DNA of 64,000 nucleotides from positions 1-64,000 of IMG/VR virus record IMGVR_UViG_3300032246_001368; one strand, written 5' to 3'. The stretch's first letter is position 1. Every line of letters starts with the position of its first letter. The notes under the pieces are model-generated. The model ran no database searches. It worked only from the letters and a program-made list of their open reading frames with translations, and had not been told where the DNA came from. Below, in pieces: positions 52,211 through 62,200 of the stretch. This DNA comes from a virus. Both the position numbers and the translations under genes were made by a program.

Positions 52211-55200
52211 ATGTCCTCACCTATTTATTCCCAGCCACTTTCTTCGATTTACTGGCTACCGATAGAATTTAATATAGTAGGAGAGGAATTTTCTACAGTT
52301 AATACACCATTACTATTCAGTAATGGAATGTCGTTTAATCTCCATGACTGTTTAAAGGATTATAATGACGTTTCCTTTAATAGAAGAACTGGAATGTTCT
52401 TAACAAACATATATAACTATAATTCTATATTAAAAAATAACACATCACCGAATTACAAAGAAGACCTCACAGAAATAAAAAGTCCTTTAGCTACATTAGA
52501 TTCCTTAATAATATCATTATCCACAGGTTCTAATGGGTTATTCAAATCTGATAGATACGAAGTAAGTTCTGAAGATAATTTAACCTTCACATTTAATTCT
52601 GATGATAAAGTATTAATAGAAGCCCCTGATAAAACAGTATTGACTGGAACATCCACTGGTCAAGGAGGTCTTTCTTTCCAATTAAAAATATCGCCTCCAG
52701 ACAGCAGTCAATTATTCGATTACTTGTTAGGCCCTGACACGATAGTACTATTTAAATCTGGTACATCATTTTCTCAGATAGTAGAAAGAAATGGAAATGC
52801 CTATCAACTTTCAACCATTAATTATGGAATAAATACGAATCTCCCAGAGACAGTAATTTTTAAACTTGCATCTTATACAGGTCAAGGTGAATTGTTACCT
52901 GACATAAAAAATAGTACACTCATAAGATATTTAACCAATCCACTATCAGACCAAAAATCACTAAAAGTAGATTCTGATATATTATCAACCGGATATGCAC
53001 AAAATTATCTTGGAGTATTCCCTTATGAATACCCACAGATAAACGACAAAACCGCTAGTTATGCATTACAAATGCATGGTCTTAAAAATTATCAAACACC
53101 TGAATACAATTATAGTTTCGGACAGGAATATGTAGCAGGTCAAAAGGGTATAAGGAGAATCTATGATAGAATATTCACCGGTACCAATCAAGAAAAGGGT
53201 TTGAATAATGTATATCTAGGATTCCAGGCAAATACATCTCAAATAATATTTAAAAGAGATCTAGATACTCCTTTCTATTTTCCTCCTTCAACTAAAAGAA
53301 CTGCTTTGAGTTCTGCTGGTATAATTGAAGATGGGGGAATTGCTAGTGGTTCACCTTATACCTCTGATAGAATTTATATAAAACAAATAGATTATACAGA
53401 AAAAACGCCTGGAGTGCCTCAACCACCTTCAGTTACTCGTTATAGCAATGTCTGGCTTTGTTCTTGGTTATCAGGAGACAATAACGGAAATGCCGCTTGG
53501 ATGGATCGTTTTTACAATTCTGCTTATTATACAATAGATCAAGCTCTTTCAGCCAAGTCACTATTTTATCATCATAAAACAATAGCAGACCAAGAATTTA
53601 CATTTGATGTTCCTTCTACAATGGTTTTAGAACCTGGTGTACTCTATAGATATCACAGGGTAGGTCCTAATGTTAGTTCTTCATTCGTAACTCATTTAGA
53701 TGCAGACCCAGGCAATGCTTTGGGTTCTAAGGTATTACATATCAGTGCTTGGGACTCTTCGCCTTTACAAGATTTATCAAAATATAATAATGACGGATTA
53801 ATATTCTTTAACAACTCACAAAATTTAAAAGATCAATACTGGATTTTAGACGGAACTAATCATGCCGTATTCCCAGCTAAAAATTCTTTATTAGAATCAA
53901 CAAGAATGACAGTATCTTTATGGATCAACGTCGATGATTGGGCTAATATAAATGGCGGACAAATCTTTGGTAACTATTATGATAGTGGTTTTGGTTTAAT
54001 AAATGATTCCGCCTTAACAGCACCGTTATTTTCTTTAGTAAATAATATATCATCAGCATCCTACGATATAAATTATAGACTCAATGTAGTAAACTCAAAT
54101 AACATTCCTTCATTACCGTTGAGTAATAATAACATTGTAGTACGTTTACCCGATTTTAGTACATGGGTATTTGATTCTTATAATATAATAGGTAGAAAAT
54201 TCAATACATACGGACGTATAGAACATACAACATCTCCTTCAGTATCAGCTTTTATATATAACATAGATCAAGTAGAAGTAGACGGAAATGGCAATTTATT
54301 CATATTCGATATTGCTAATCACAAATTAGTAAAAACAGATTCTAACGGAAATTATATAACAAATTATTCTTTAGTGTCCAGTGCAAAACGTTTCGAATTA
54401 GATTTAGAGAATACGGTAATCCCTATTTACGGCAATGCGTCCGTAATAGACAATTCAAATAATATTTGGGAGTCTATAGGTAGCAATCTCTATAAGAATA
54501 GAGTTATATATGCAAATATAGGACCTATACAACAATTAAGTTGTGATGCAAGTAATAACATATGGATATTACACGACCAAGATAGTGTTACAAAATTAAA
54601 TGCAGATTCGGGAGTATTTGTTTTTAACTTAAGAATAGGTGAAAATTCAGACTTATCTATTAATTCTTGCAACAAACCCACTACACAGACAAGATTTTTA
54701 AATTTCTTAAGAACACCGAATCTCAATCAAACATTATGTTCTTCTTCAAAATCTTCAACAGAAGATTTGGCAGTATTAATTGACAATGATAATGACCAAG
54801 TATATATATTAGATGTAAGTGGTAATCTTTTGACAAAACTCAATTTAAATACATTAAGCAATGGTGATTCTTCAGACTTTGTAGCTAAGGGAGATTTTTC
54901 AGGATATCAGTATCTAAGAAAGTATAGTGCATTGACTAAAAACTTAAGTTGGAAATTTAAAATATCCAATCCTGATGGTTCTAATAGCCAATACCTTTCT
55001 TTAAATTATGGTGTAAGTTCATTACCCAATGGATGGCATAATTTTGCTTTCGTATTTGATTCCACAAAAGGCATAGCCGAATATTATATAGATTCGTTGA
55101 AAGTAGACCAAGTGGATTTCACAGCCAACAAATACCAACTCTATTATGACTATAGGTCTTCTTTACTCTTAGGCGCCGCTTCAATGAAGAATAGTACTTT

Positions 55201-55561
55201 AAATGATATTATTGGTATAGATGATGCTTATAAATTCATAGGTAAGGTTGCGGATCTTCGTATGTATAATAAGTCTTTATCTCCGGGTGAGATCGAGCAA
55301 ATATACTTTGCAGCTCCCTTCAATGAAGGTAGACAAGATTTAGCCTGGAATACTTCCGTAGGTAATTGCAACTTCATTGAAGAAATTCAACATTGGTTCC
55401 AAATGCAATTACCAGGTAGTAAAAGTAAATATTATAACATTAATATACACAATCTTAATGTGACAGATGAAATTAAAAAATTAATAGAAAATGCTTTGAA
55501 AAATAATATTCAAAAGATATCTCCGGCTCAAGCCTCTCTATATAAAATAAATTGGATGTAA
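52211..55561 (+). CDS. Large virion protein with LamG domain apparently split by a propeller
   Basis: A 1116-residue protein. Residues about 515-600 start a LamG domain (LSKYNNDGLIFFNN, then WILDGTNHAVFPAKN and MTVSLWINVDDWANINGGQI). Residues about 620-890 are NHL-type blades (DGNGNLFIFDIANHKLVKTD, ASNNIWILHDQDSVTKLNAD, DNDNDQVYILDVSGNLLTKL). Residues about 900-1040 then look like the missing half of the LamG fold (NLSWKFKISNPDG, then NGWHNFAFVFDSTKGIAEYY, then FIGKVADLRMYNKSLSPGEI). The LamG domain therefore seems to host the propeller. The first 500 residues are unassigned. A TCTAAATA box is six bases upstream. Likely baseplate- or fibre-associated. The C-terminus (NALKNNIQKISPAQASLYKI) is helical. 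Confidence 0.65.
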   Translation: MSSPIYSQPLSSIYWLPIEFNIVGEEFSTVNTPLLFSNGMSFNLHDCLKDYNDVSFNRRTGMFLTNIYNYNSILKNNTSPNYKEDLTEIKSPLATLDSLIISLSTGSNGLFKSDRYEVSSEDNLTFTFNSDDKVLIEAPDKTVLTGTSTGQGGLSFQLKISPPDSSQLFDYLLGPDTIVLFKSGTSFSQIVERNGNAYQLSTINYGINTNLPETVIFKLASYTGQGELLPDIKNSTLIRYLTNPLSDQKSLKVDSDILSTGYAQNYLGVFPYEYPQINDKTASYALQMHGLKNYQTPEYNYSFGQEYVAGQKGIRRIYDRIFTGTNQEKGLNNVYLGFQANTSQIIFKRDLDTPFYFPPSTKRTALSSAGIIEDGGIASGSPYTSDRIYIKQIDYTEKTPGVPQPPSVTRYSNVWLCSWLSGDNNGNAAWMDRFYNSAYYTIDQALSAKSLFYHHKTIADQEFTFDVPSTMVLEPGVLYRYHRVGPNVSSSFVTHLDADPGNALGSKVLHISAWDSSPLQDLSKYNNDGLIFFNNSQNLKDQYWILDGTNHAVFPAKNSLLESTRMTVSLWINVDDWANINGGQIFGNYYDSGFGLINDSALTAPLFSLVNNISSASYDINYRLNVVNSNNIPSLPLSNNNIVVRLPDFSTWVFDSYNIIGRKFNTYGRIEHTTSPSVSAFIYNIDQVEVDGNGNLFIFDIANHKLVKTDSNGNYITNYSLVSSAKRFELDLENTVIPIYGNASVIDNSNNIWESIGSNLYKNRVIYANIGPIQQLSCDASNNIWILHDQDSVTKLNADSGVFVFNLRIGENSDLSINSCNKPTTQTRFLNFLRTPNLNQTLCSSSKSSTEDLAVLIDNDNDQVYILDVSGNLLTKLNLNTLSNGDSSDFVAKGDFSGYQYLRKYSALTKNLSWKFKISNPDGSNSQYLSLNYGVSSLPNGWHNFAFVFDSTKGIAEYYIDSLKVDQVDFTANKYQLYYDYRSSLLLGAASMKNSTLNDIIGIDDAYKFIGKVADLRMYNKSLSPGEIEQIYFAAPFNEGRQDLAWNTSVGNCNFIEEIQHWFQMQLPGSKSKYYNINIHNLNVTDEIKKLIENALKNNIQKISPAQASLYKINWM

Positions 55562-55562
55562 T

Positions 55563-56348
55563 ATGGCCACAGTAACATTACCTATCAAATCAGACGAGAC
55601 TTGTTCTAATATATTTTTATTAGATGAACGTCTCTGTTTAGATGTTTCTCTGGATGTTATTAATTTTAATTTTAACCAATTACAATCCAATTTAAATGTT
55701 ATTAACAATTATGGACAACAATGGAATAATTTGTTCACAGTATTTGCTAATAATAGTTCTAGATGGTTTACTTCATCAACTAATGTTTATTCTCTCAGCT
55801 CTAAATGGGTTAATACATATCAAACAATTAATTCTTTAAGTGCTACTTGGTGTAAAGAATTTTCTTTATATTATCCCACTATCTTAGAAATCAATTCATG
55901 GTATGCTTTAAATACCAATGCCAAGAACAGTATAGCAACTAACTGGTTGAATTTAAACTTCCCAGCATCATCCTTCCCAAAAAATCAAATCATATCCTTT
56001 TATATAAATTTATATCAACAGAAGCCATTTACTTTTAGTTTCATGAGATCCCTCTATGAACCATGTACACCCAATGGTGGAGGAGCATCTGTTAGTTGTG
56101 GTCAGTGCCCAACACCTTCAAGAGGATGCAATCATCACGGAGGAAGGGCTGGTTATGGACCATGTACAAATGCTTATGATGGATGTTCTAAACAAACAAC
56201 TGGATATGGTACACAATCATTTTCTTGTAGAGCAAATGGATATAAAACATTAGTGATTGGTAAGACCCAAAATTATGTAGACACTAGCACCGCTAGAGTT
56301 ATAAGACTAAGGTTTCAAAATATCAATAATAACTGGAGCGCAATATAA
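55563..56348 (+). CDS. Virion protein paralogue 1 with Trp repeats and Cys cluster
   Basis: A 261-residue protein, first of three consecutive related genes. Residues about 55-105 hold four Trp spaced exactly 14 residues apart (WNNLFTVFANNSSR, WFTSSTNVYSLSSK, WVNTYQTINSLSAT, W), the coiled-coil-like repeat of the fibre genes. FSLYYPTILEINSW and NWLNLNFPASSFPKNQIISF (about 129-148) recur in the paralogues. Residues about 177-225 contain a Cys/Gly/His-rich insert (SCGQCPTPSRGCNHHGG, then YGPCTNAYDGCSK), possibly metal-binding. The C-terminus is RLRFQNINNNWSAI. It starts one base after the preceding stop. Function unknown; virion role from context. Confidence 0.6.
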   Translation: MATVTLPIKSDETCSNIFLLDERLCLDVSLDVINFNFNQLQSNLNVINNYGQQWNNLFTVFANNSSRWFTSSTNVYSLSSKWVNTYQTINSLSATWCKEFSLYYPTILEINSWYALNTNAKNSIATNWLNLNFPASSFPKNQIISFYINLYQQKPFTFSFMRSLYEPCTPNGGGASVSCGQCPTPSRGCNHHGGRAGYGPCTNAYDGCSKQTTGYGTQSFSCRANGYKTLVIGKTQNYVDTSTARVIRLRFQNINNNWSAI

Positions 56349-57127
56349 TGCCTTATAATATTACCAATATACAATCAAATACTACTATAGGAGACTCACT
56401 CTCTTCTATGAACAGTAATTATGCAGTTCTTGAGACCTGGGTCAACAATATTCAATTAAGTGCTACGAATCTTTGGATACCACTTACAGAATTCTATAAT
56501 GCATATTCAGCATTTTTTAAATCTGCAAATACCACGAGCCAGCAATATTCAGCTTCTTGGGTAAGCATGTCTACCACCGTAGAAACCAATAGTGCCAAGT
56601 GGATAAAACCTATAACTATTTTTTATCCCCAAATATTTCCGTATCCATTTACTAACAATAATACAAACACCGTATATAATTGGCTAACAAATAATTTCCC
56701 AGTATCAGGTACTACAGTTACCAAACCAAGTTACGTAGAAAATCAACAAATCATTATTTATGCACATACATATACACAGAATGTACAACCTGACACGGTA
56801 TATAACCTCATGGATATGGCACAATGTTCAACCTACGATGGTAATATTTGTGCATATTGCACAACTAGTTATTATGGATATGTATATTGCAGTAATGGAG
56901 ATTTCTCATGCGGAGGATCTTCTTCATGCAGTCAATGTGCCACCGTCAATTGTTATTATACCGGATACCCGTATGTCAATTTAACAAATAGAGGTAGATC
57001 AGCTCAAAGTTATATATCAGCTGCCGTGACGATGGGCTTCTCCGAAAGACAAGAAGTCAAACAAATCAAAGCAATATCCTATAAAGTAAAAAATTGTAAT
57101 TGGGTATTTGATAAATTTATAAACTAA
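56348..57127 (+). CDS. Virion protein paralogue 2 with Cys-rich insert
   Basis: A 259-residue relative of the gene before. It starts MPYNITNIQSNTTIGDSLSS followed by MNSNYAVLETWVNNIQL, then has SASWVSMSTTVETNSAKWIK (Trp spaced 14), ITIFYPQIFPYPF, NWLTNNFPVSGTT and QIIIYAHTYTQNVQ, all in the same order as its neighbours. Residues about 160-205 are Cys-rich (CSTYDGNICAYCTTSYYGYV, then CGGSSSCSQCATVNC), again possibly metal-binding or disulfide. It ends KVKNCNWVFDKFIN. The start shares one base with the previous stop (TAATG), so translation is coupled. Function unknown. Confidence 0.6.
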   Translation: MPYNITNIQSNTTIGDSLSSMNSNYAVLETWVNNIQLSATNLWIPLTEFYNAYSAFFKSANTTSQQYSASWVSMSTTVETNSAKWIKPITIFYPQIFPYPFTNNNTNTVYNWLTNNFPVSGTTVTKPSYVENQQIIIYAHTYTQNVQPDTVYNLMDMAQCSTYDGNICAYCTTSYYGYVYCSNGDFSCGGSSSCSQCATVNCYYTGYPYVNLTNRGRSAQSYISAAVTMGFSERQEVKQIKAISYKVKNCNWVFDKFIN

Positions 57128-57128
57128 T

Positions 57129-57767
57129 ATGGCTACAAATAATTTAACATTTGAAATTTTTAATGAAGACTACGTAGGTGATTCTATAGGCAAACATAAT
57201 TATAATGCTTTATCACTTGACACGTCAATTTGTAATTTGTCGTCTATGTTATTTAATGATGCGGATAACATATATGTTACGCTTGCAGATTTAGCATATA
57301 ATATTAACAAATTTAATCAAACCGCTAGTTTGTTTGTTGATCCTTCACGATATGATACATGTTCTTCTGCTACATCATTATTAAGTTCTTACTGGAGCCA
57401 ACATGAATTTTCTGTTCATTATCCTATTAACATATCCACTATTAATAATTTAGCAATCGACGCTCCGGTGTATAATTCCCCAGAAGCAAGATTAACCTCT
57501 TTAGCACTTGCCTATCTTAATGCTAATTTCAAGGCGAATGTCTTTACACAAGGGACCAAAGCTAATGTCATATTCTTTTTGTATAATGTAGGTATTAATC
57601 CATCAGATCCAAATAATTTAATGCATGTATCATTCTCCCCAGAAATATCATTTGTTAACAGGTATATGTCAGCGTCTTATAAAAGGGATGACGCCCATTT
57701 TACAAATGGTAAAATAATAAAATTCGTGCAAACCAATGGTACCTGGGTTAAAATAAGTTCATTATAA
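57129..57767 (+). CDS. Virion protein paralogue 3
   Basis: A 212-residue protein with the same layout as the two before but lacking the Cys-rich insert. It begins MATNNLTFEIFNEDYVGDSI followed by GKHNYNALSLDTSICNLSSM, then has SSYWSQHEFSVHYPINISTI, LAYLNANFKANVFTQGTKAN and VIFFLYN, and ends IIKFVQTNGTWVKISSL. Some Trp positions are replaced, so it is the most diverged of the three. It starts one base after the previous stop. Tandem duplication followed by divergence best explains the trio. Function unknown; probably a tail or fibre accessory protein. Confidence 0.6.
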   Translation: MATNNLTFEIFNEDYVGDSIGKHNYNALSLDTSICNLSSMLFNDADNIYVTLADLAYNINKFNQTASLFVDPSRYDTCSSATSLLSSYWSQHEFSVHYPINISTINNLAIDAPVYNSPEARLTSLALAYLNANFKANVFTQGTKANVIFFLYNVGINPSDPNNLMHVSFSPEISFVNRYMSASYKRDDAHFTNGKIIKFVQTNGTWVKISSL

Positions 57768-58213
57768 TGTTAGTACTTTTTAACAAAGATAAGCAATTTA
57801 TAGGATTTAGTCCGGATCTTCCACAAGAAGCTCTGGAAAATTTTTATACCAAAGAAGTACCAGAGTCACAAGCCGATTTTACTAAATGGAGGTGGGATGG
57901 GGATTATGAATCTGGGAGAATGGTATCGATAGTAGAGGATGGATATCCGATAGAAGAATTAGAGTTAGAAAGACAATTATTTGAAAAGATAGATCAAAAA
58001 TATCCATTGGGAGTACAGTTGGTTAATATTATCAGACAATTGAAATTACTATCTAATGAAGGAGAAGCCGATTATAGATTTACGGATATGGCAGACACAA
58101 TATTAGATGCAGTGGAAAAACATGATAGTAGAATTAAATATTATCAGTCGCGTAACAAACTTTTAAATAAAGAAGATGCACAACAACAATTTACAAACAC
58201 TTTCGGAAAATAA
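57767..58213 (+). CDS. Hypothetical protein, possibly tail-assembly related (148 aa)
   Basis: A 148-residue protein. MLVLFNKDKQFIGFSPDLPQ (1-20) and FTKWRWDGDYESGRMVSIVE (38-57) are the most distinctive parts; the rest is helical (ELERQLFEKIDQKYPLGVQL, NKEDAQQQFTNTFGK). The N-terminal half has the look of fibre-assembly or chaperone-type proteins encoded next to fibres, but I cannot name a family. It overlaps the previous gene by one base and the next by 38, so it is translated within the late operon. Confidence 0.5.
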   Translation: MLVLFNKDKQFIGFSPDLPQEALENFYTKEVPESQADFTKWRWDGDYESGRMVSIVEDGYPIEELELERQLFEKIDQKYPLGVQLVNIIRQLKLLSNEGEADYRFTDMADTILDAVEKHDSRIKYYQSRNKLLNKEDAQQQFTNTFGK

Positions 58214-58643
58214 AAACCCAAGCCTTAAATGTAGATATGCTAAAGGACTAGGAGATTTAGTGGCATGTATTTTACACGGGCCCCTTTCTTGGTTAACATT
58301 TGCTATCACCAAGAAAAGAATACCTTGTTCTAAATGCTCTTTAAGAGCAGAAGCCCTTAATACGTTAGTACCCATTCCTTTTTGGAAATTATTTTACGAT
58401 AGTATAGATGAGTTGTTAAAGGATTTATCACAGGAAATGGTTAGTGCTGGTTATAAAGTATCTTTAACAGAAGATGGAAAGGGTATTAGTTCATCTAAAT
58501 TCTCAGAGACTCTACCTCCTTTACAATCCTCACACATGCCTAATATACCTTCAAGTGATATAGAAGATTATAATCTCATCAGTAGCGGAGATAACATAAT
58601 GGGAGATTTTATTGTTAGAGTTCAAATTTTTAAACGTAAATAG
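58176..58643 (+). CDS. Small Cys-containing phage protein (GLGD motif)
   Basis: A 155-residue protein. CRYAKGLGDLVACILHGPLS (19-38), then KKRIPCSKCSLRAEALNTLV (46-65) follows a pattern I know from short phage proteins: G-L-G-D-x-(I/V)-A, then C-x-x-C-x-x-R-x-x-x-L-N. The Cys pair may bind metal. The C-terminal half is acidic and ends GDFIVRVQIFKRK. Start ATG at 58176 overlaps the previous gene by 38 bases; no later Met precedes the motif. Function unknown; probably a late accessory. Confidence 0.5.
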   Translation: MHNNNLQTLSENKNPSLKCRYAKGLGDLVACILHGPLSWLTFAITKKRIPCSKCSLRAEALNTLVPIPFWKLFYDSIDELLKDLSQEMVSAGYKVSLTEDGKGISSSKFSETLPPLQSSHMPNIPSSDIEDYNLISSGDNIMGDFIVRVQIFKRK

Positions 58644-58647
58644 TTCC

Positions 58648-59112
58648 ATGGATATTCAAGTCATAGCAGTAACCCCTATAGAGTGTTCTTTAGACACTAC
58701 AAGAGAATTCGGAATACTTCTCTCCAAAGCCATTTCAATCATTCATATGGTTCATTGGTATGCACCTAATTATGATGCGCATGTTATTTTAGGTGATTTG
58801 TATGAGACTCTTGATGGGTTATTTGACAAGCTTCAAGAAGAGATCATAGGAACATCCAAGCTTCAAAACCAACAATTTCCTTCTCTCGGTCCAGTTGTTC
58901 TAGACCTAGACTATATTAATCAATATAGATCAGAAGGTAATAATGTCATGGGCACATACACCAAGACATATCAAACAATTGTTAATATACTGTCCTCATT
59001 AGAATTTACTTCTTATGTTGATAATGTTCAGTCAGGCCTCAATAACACTAAGGAAGATATCCTTTCCTCGTTTAATAAGGCCAATTATCTGTTGTCTTTA
59101 GTTAAGATTTAA
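58648..59112 (+). CDS. Putative ferritin-like/DUF5856-type phage protein
   Basis: A 154-residue helical protein. I choose the ATG at 58648 (MDIQVIAVTPIECS), four bases after the previous stop, rather than an upstream ATG inside it. SIIHMVHWYAPNYDAHVILG followed by DLYETLDGLFDKLQEEIIG (about residues 29-67) resembles the HxxHW-x-x-x-x-Y-x-x-H-x-x-L(G)-x-x-Y-x-x-(L/F)-x-x-x-x-D pattern of a phage protein family (I recall DUF5856) that looks like a Dps/ferritin four-helix fold. Whether it binds metal is unknown. Last gene of the long plus-strand late block; stem-loops follow. Confidence 0.5.
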   Translation: MDIQVIAVTPIECSLDTTREFGILLSKAISIIHMVHWYAPNYDAHVILGDLYETLDGLFDKLQEEIIGTSKLQNQQFPSLGPVVLDLDYINQYRSEGNNVMGTYTKTYQTIVNILSSLEFTSYVDNVQSGLNNTKEDILSSFNKANYLLSLVKI

Positions 59113-59118
59113 ACAGTT

Positions 59119-59215
59119 ACGAGATAGTCTCGTGCATCTACCTTAGATTGGAGAGATCTAATCTATAGATTTAAGATTTACCAACGAGCCTTCTCTAATA
59201 ATGAGAAGACTCGTT
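59119..59215. terminator. Tandem stem-loops between convergent genes
   Basis: Three hairpins fill the 106-bp gap between the convergent 58648 and 59219 genes. ACGAGA/TCTCGT is at 59119-59133 (3-base loop); TTAGAT/ATCTAA at 59143-59161; and a 13-bp stem with one mismatch (59183-59195 with 59203-59215) around TAATAAT. None has a clear T tract, so this is a weaker call than the gp23 terminator; it may act on both strands or stabilise 3' ends. Confidence 0.5.
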
Positions 59216-59218
59216 AGA

Positions 59219-62200
59219 TCAACTAAATGTGACTGTCAATTCCACACCACCACAATACCCATAGATATCATATCCGGTTATTCTAAATGTTTCTTTAGGG
59301 CCTACAGTAATTGAGTAATTAATAGGACCAGCAGCACAAGTAGCGGTTTCTCCACCTGCTCTCAACCAGATATTCCCACCAGTATATTCTAATAAGGCAT
59401 CATCATCTGCACTACCAACTATTGTTACATTAGAGGTTCTATTAAAAGGATTAATGAAAACTTTACTTGCAATGAAATTATAAGGAGGTTGACATCCAGT
59501 GCCTGGGTATATACAACCATTATTTTGAATTAAATATTGAACCGCGGCGGGAGGTTCATTATCCAATATGCAATAATACCCTAATTTATCACCATCGGTC
59601 GTAGTCACTAATGTAGAATTACATATAGCGCCTGAACCCACACATTCACACCAGGTAGGGCTTGATGCATATCCATAATATTCTACAGTACTAGGATCAC
59701 TCGAAGTAGGAGTTGCACAGCCAGCGCAACCAGTTATAGATGTATCACCTGCTCCGCCCGGGCCGTCCGGTATAGATGGTACACACCCACCGTTGATATA
59801 ATACCAAGGATTATCACCTAATCCCTGACATGCAGATACAGACACTAATGTCGAATCTGCACATGGACCTGAAAGCTTATATAAATTAGTTTTATATAAA
59901 CCATAATCATTACCGAATATATCACTACTCCAATGATCTAATACACCTTTATTGATTAATAATTTTTCTATTCTCTTGAGATAAGAAGAAGATAATAATT
60001 CATTTCTAAAAGTAAGAGGATATTTTTCTGGTGAATTCCAAACGCCTGGATCAGCTGGGTTCCAGAATTGGAAATTATCAGCTTCGCCTTGTCTAAAGAG
60101 ACCGTGTATATTTTTACCCATTATTTCATATCTAGATTGATATGGTGTAAATTTTTGATTCTCTTGAGTGCCTATTATAACTCCAGCCTTGATACCAGCA
60201 CTATAAGGCTCCATAACCCATCGATTGTCTATATCGGTAATAGTTACCGGAGTTATCTGATCCTTTTTAGTAAGGCCTCTATTACGAGGTCCATACTTTT
60301 GTGTATCAAAGAATATTCTTTCTGCACTTAGAGAATCTATACTCTCTAATGTACCGCCATCTACTTCAATAGTATAACCTCTTCCTCTGTAAGAGGAGGC
60401 GCCTAATTTCTCTGGTAACATATACTCACCTAATTGTCTTTCAGAAACAGTCAATTGGGGATATGAAACAGTAGCTACTGTAGGGTAAAATTTATTATCT
60501 AAATTCGCATAAGGTTCTGAGGGTGAAATGATAGCACCAGTATTAAAGACTACGAAAGTCGAAGGACATCTTGAAACATAATATAAATTTTGTTGATAGT
60601 TAAATGCATTACGTGCAAAGTAATTGTAACGAGAAGGTCGGAATTGTGAGAAGCTTTCTAATAAAATATCACTATCCTCATCAGATCCATAACCAATAAG
60701 ATCTAAAGTTCCAGTTCTTAATATATCTGCTAGATTGGAATAATCCTTATAGAAAACCATTTTCTTCCAACGATTGGATGAAAGAGTTACTTCTAATGAA
60801 ACTGGTTGATTCCAATCAAGAGTCTTATAATCCTTTCTTGAATATTGAATAAAGTCACCATTTGTTAATACTAACGGTGAAATCTCTGGTTGATGGACCG
60901 GTACATAATCATCAAAGAATCTTACTTGTCCACCGAAAGATGAAGTCTCTTTATTGAATTCATTGTTAGTGTCAGGAGAATTATAAACTTTGCCCCAGAA
61001 AGGTTTAGCACCAAAGGAAGAACCTTCTGCAGAGGTTATAAAGGTATTGCTAGTATAATCCCAACCATCTAATTTAAAATTAGCCGTGAATGAAATTGCT
61101 GGTTGTGTGAAGCTAGAACTATTATTTGGTGATATATAACTAATACCGTCCCTGTGAACATATATCAAATAGTCTCCAGGATATATATTCATATCAGATA
61201 TATCATCAGTTGATACCCAATCACCATTAACACCTCTTACAGCTTTATACCAGGTTGCTGCAAAGTTACCACAACCTGCGATTCTTCGAGATATAAGTTG
61301 TGAGAATGTAGGTTCATCACCATCCCCAGAAGTAAGATATCTTTGAAGATTAAAATAGGTAGATGGAGATGAAGCCATCTCTTCCATCAAGGTATTGTTG
61401 ACAGACAATAAACCAATATCAACAGTATTAATTTCTACACCCTTATTGGTTAATATTTTAGCACGAGGAAGTGCTGCACCTATATTTTCATTTTCAGCTC
61501 CGTCACTGAATATAACAATTTTTTTATTACACCCTTCTTGTGGATTGTTTAAAATCTTAACTGCTTTGGACTGAGATATAATAGTAGTATTTAAATTTTT
61601 ACAAAGATCAAAGAAATTAAAATTGTTAACAGTAGCACTAGTAGGGATCTGATTGTAAAGAATAGAATCAGCTAATATTAAAGCGTTTTCTATATTCGTT
61701 CTAAAATTAGGATAACCACTATCGATTTGTATTTGACTTATATATAAATCAATAGTAGCCGGATCATTAGACAGATATGTTATAGTAGATGCTTCATTGT
61801 CAAAAGTAATAATAGATATCTGAGCAGACACACCGCCGGTGCTTAAAATAGCATCAGTAATATTCTTTAAAGAATTTTTAACACTTTGTAGATCTAAACT
61901 TTGTGATTTACTGATATCAATGATTAATACTACATCCATACACCCCGAGGCATTACAATTACCCTTTATTCTTTTATATGGATAATTGACAACAATATAA
62001 GGAGAAGCAATTTCTGTAGTCTTAGCCACATCTTTTCTTAAAGAAGAACGATAATAGGTATAACGTCTTCCAGTTTTAAAAACCATGCGTGAACCGTCTC
62101 CGGTTTTCCATTTACCCGGGCCCCATCCTATTTCCTTATCTCCGTCTCCTCCCGTCTGTAATTGATAGAAAGCAAACTGAGGACTATTGAATGGAGTATA

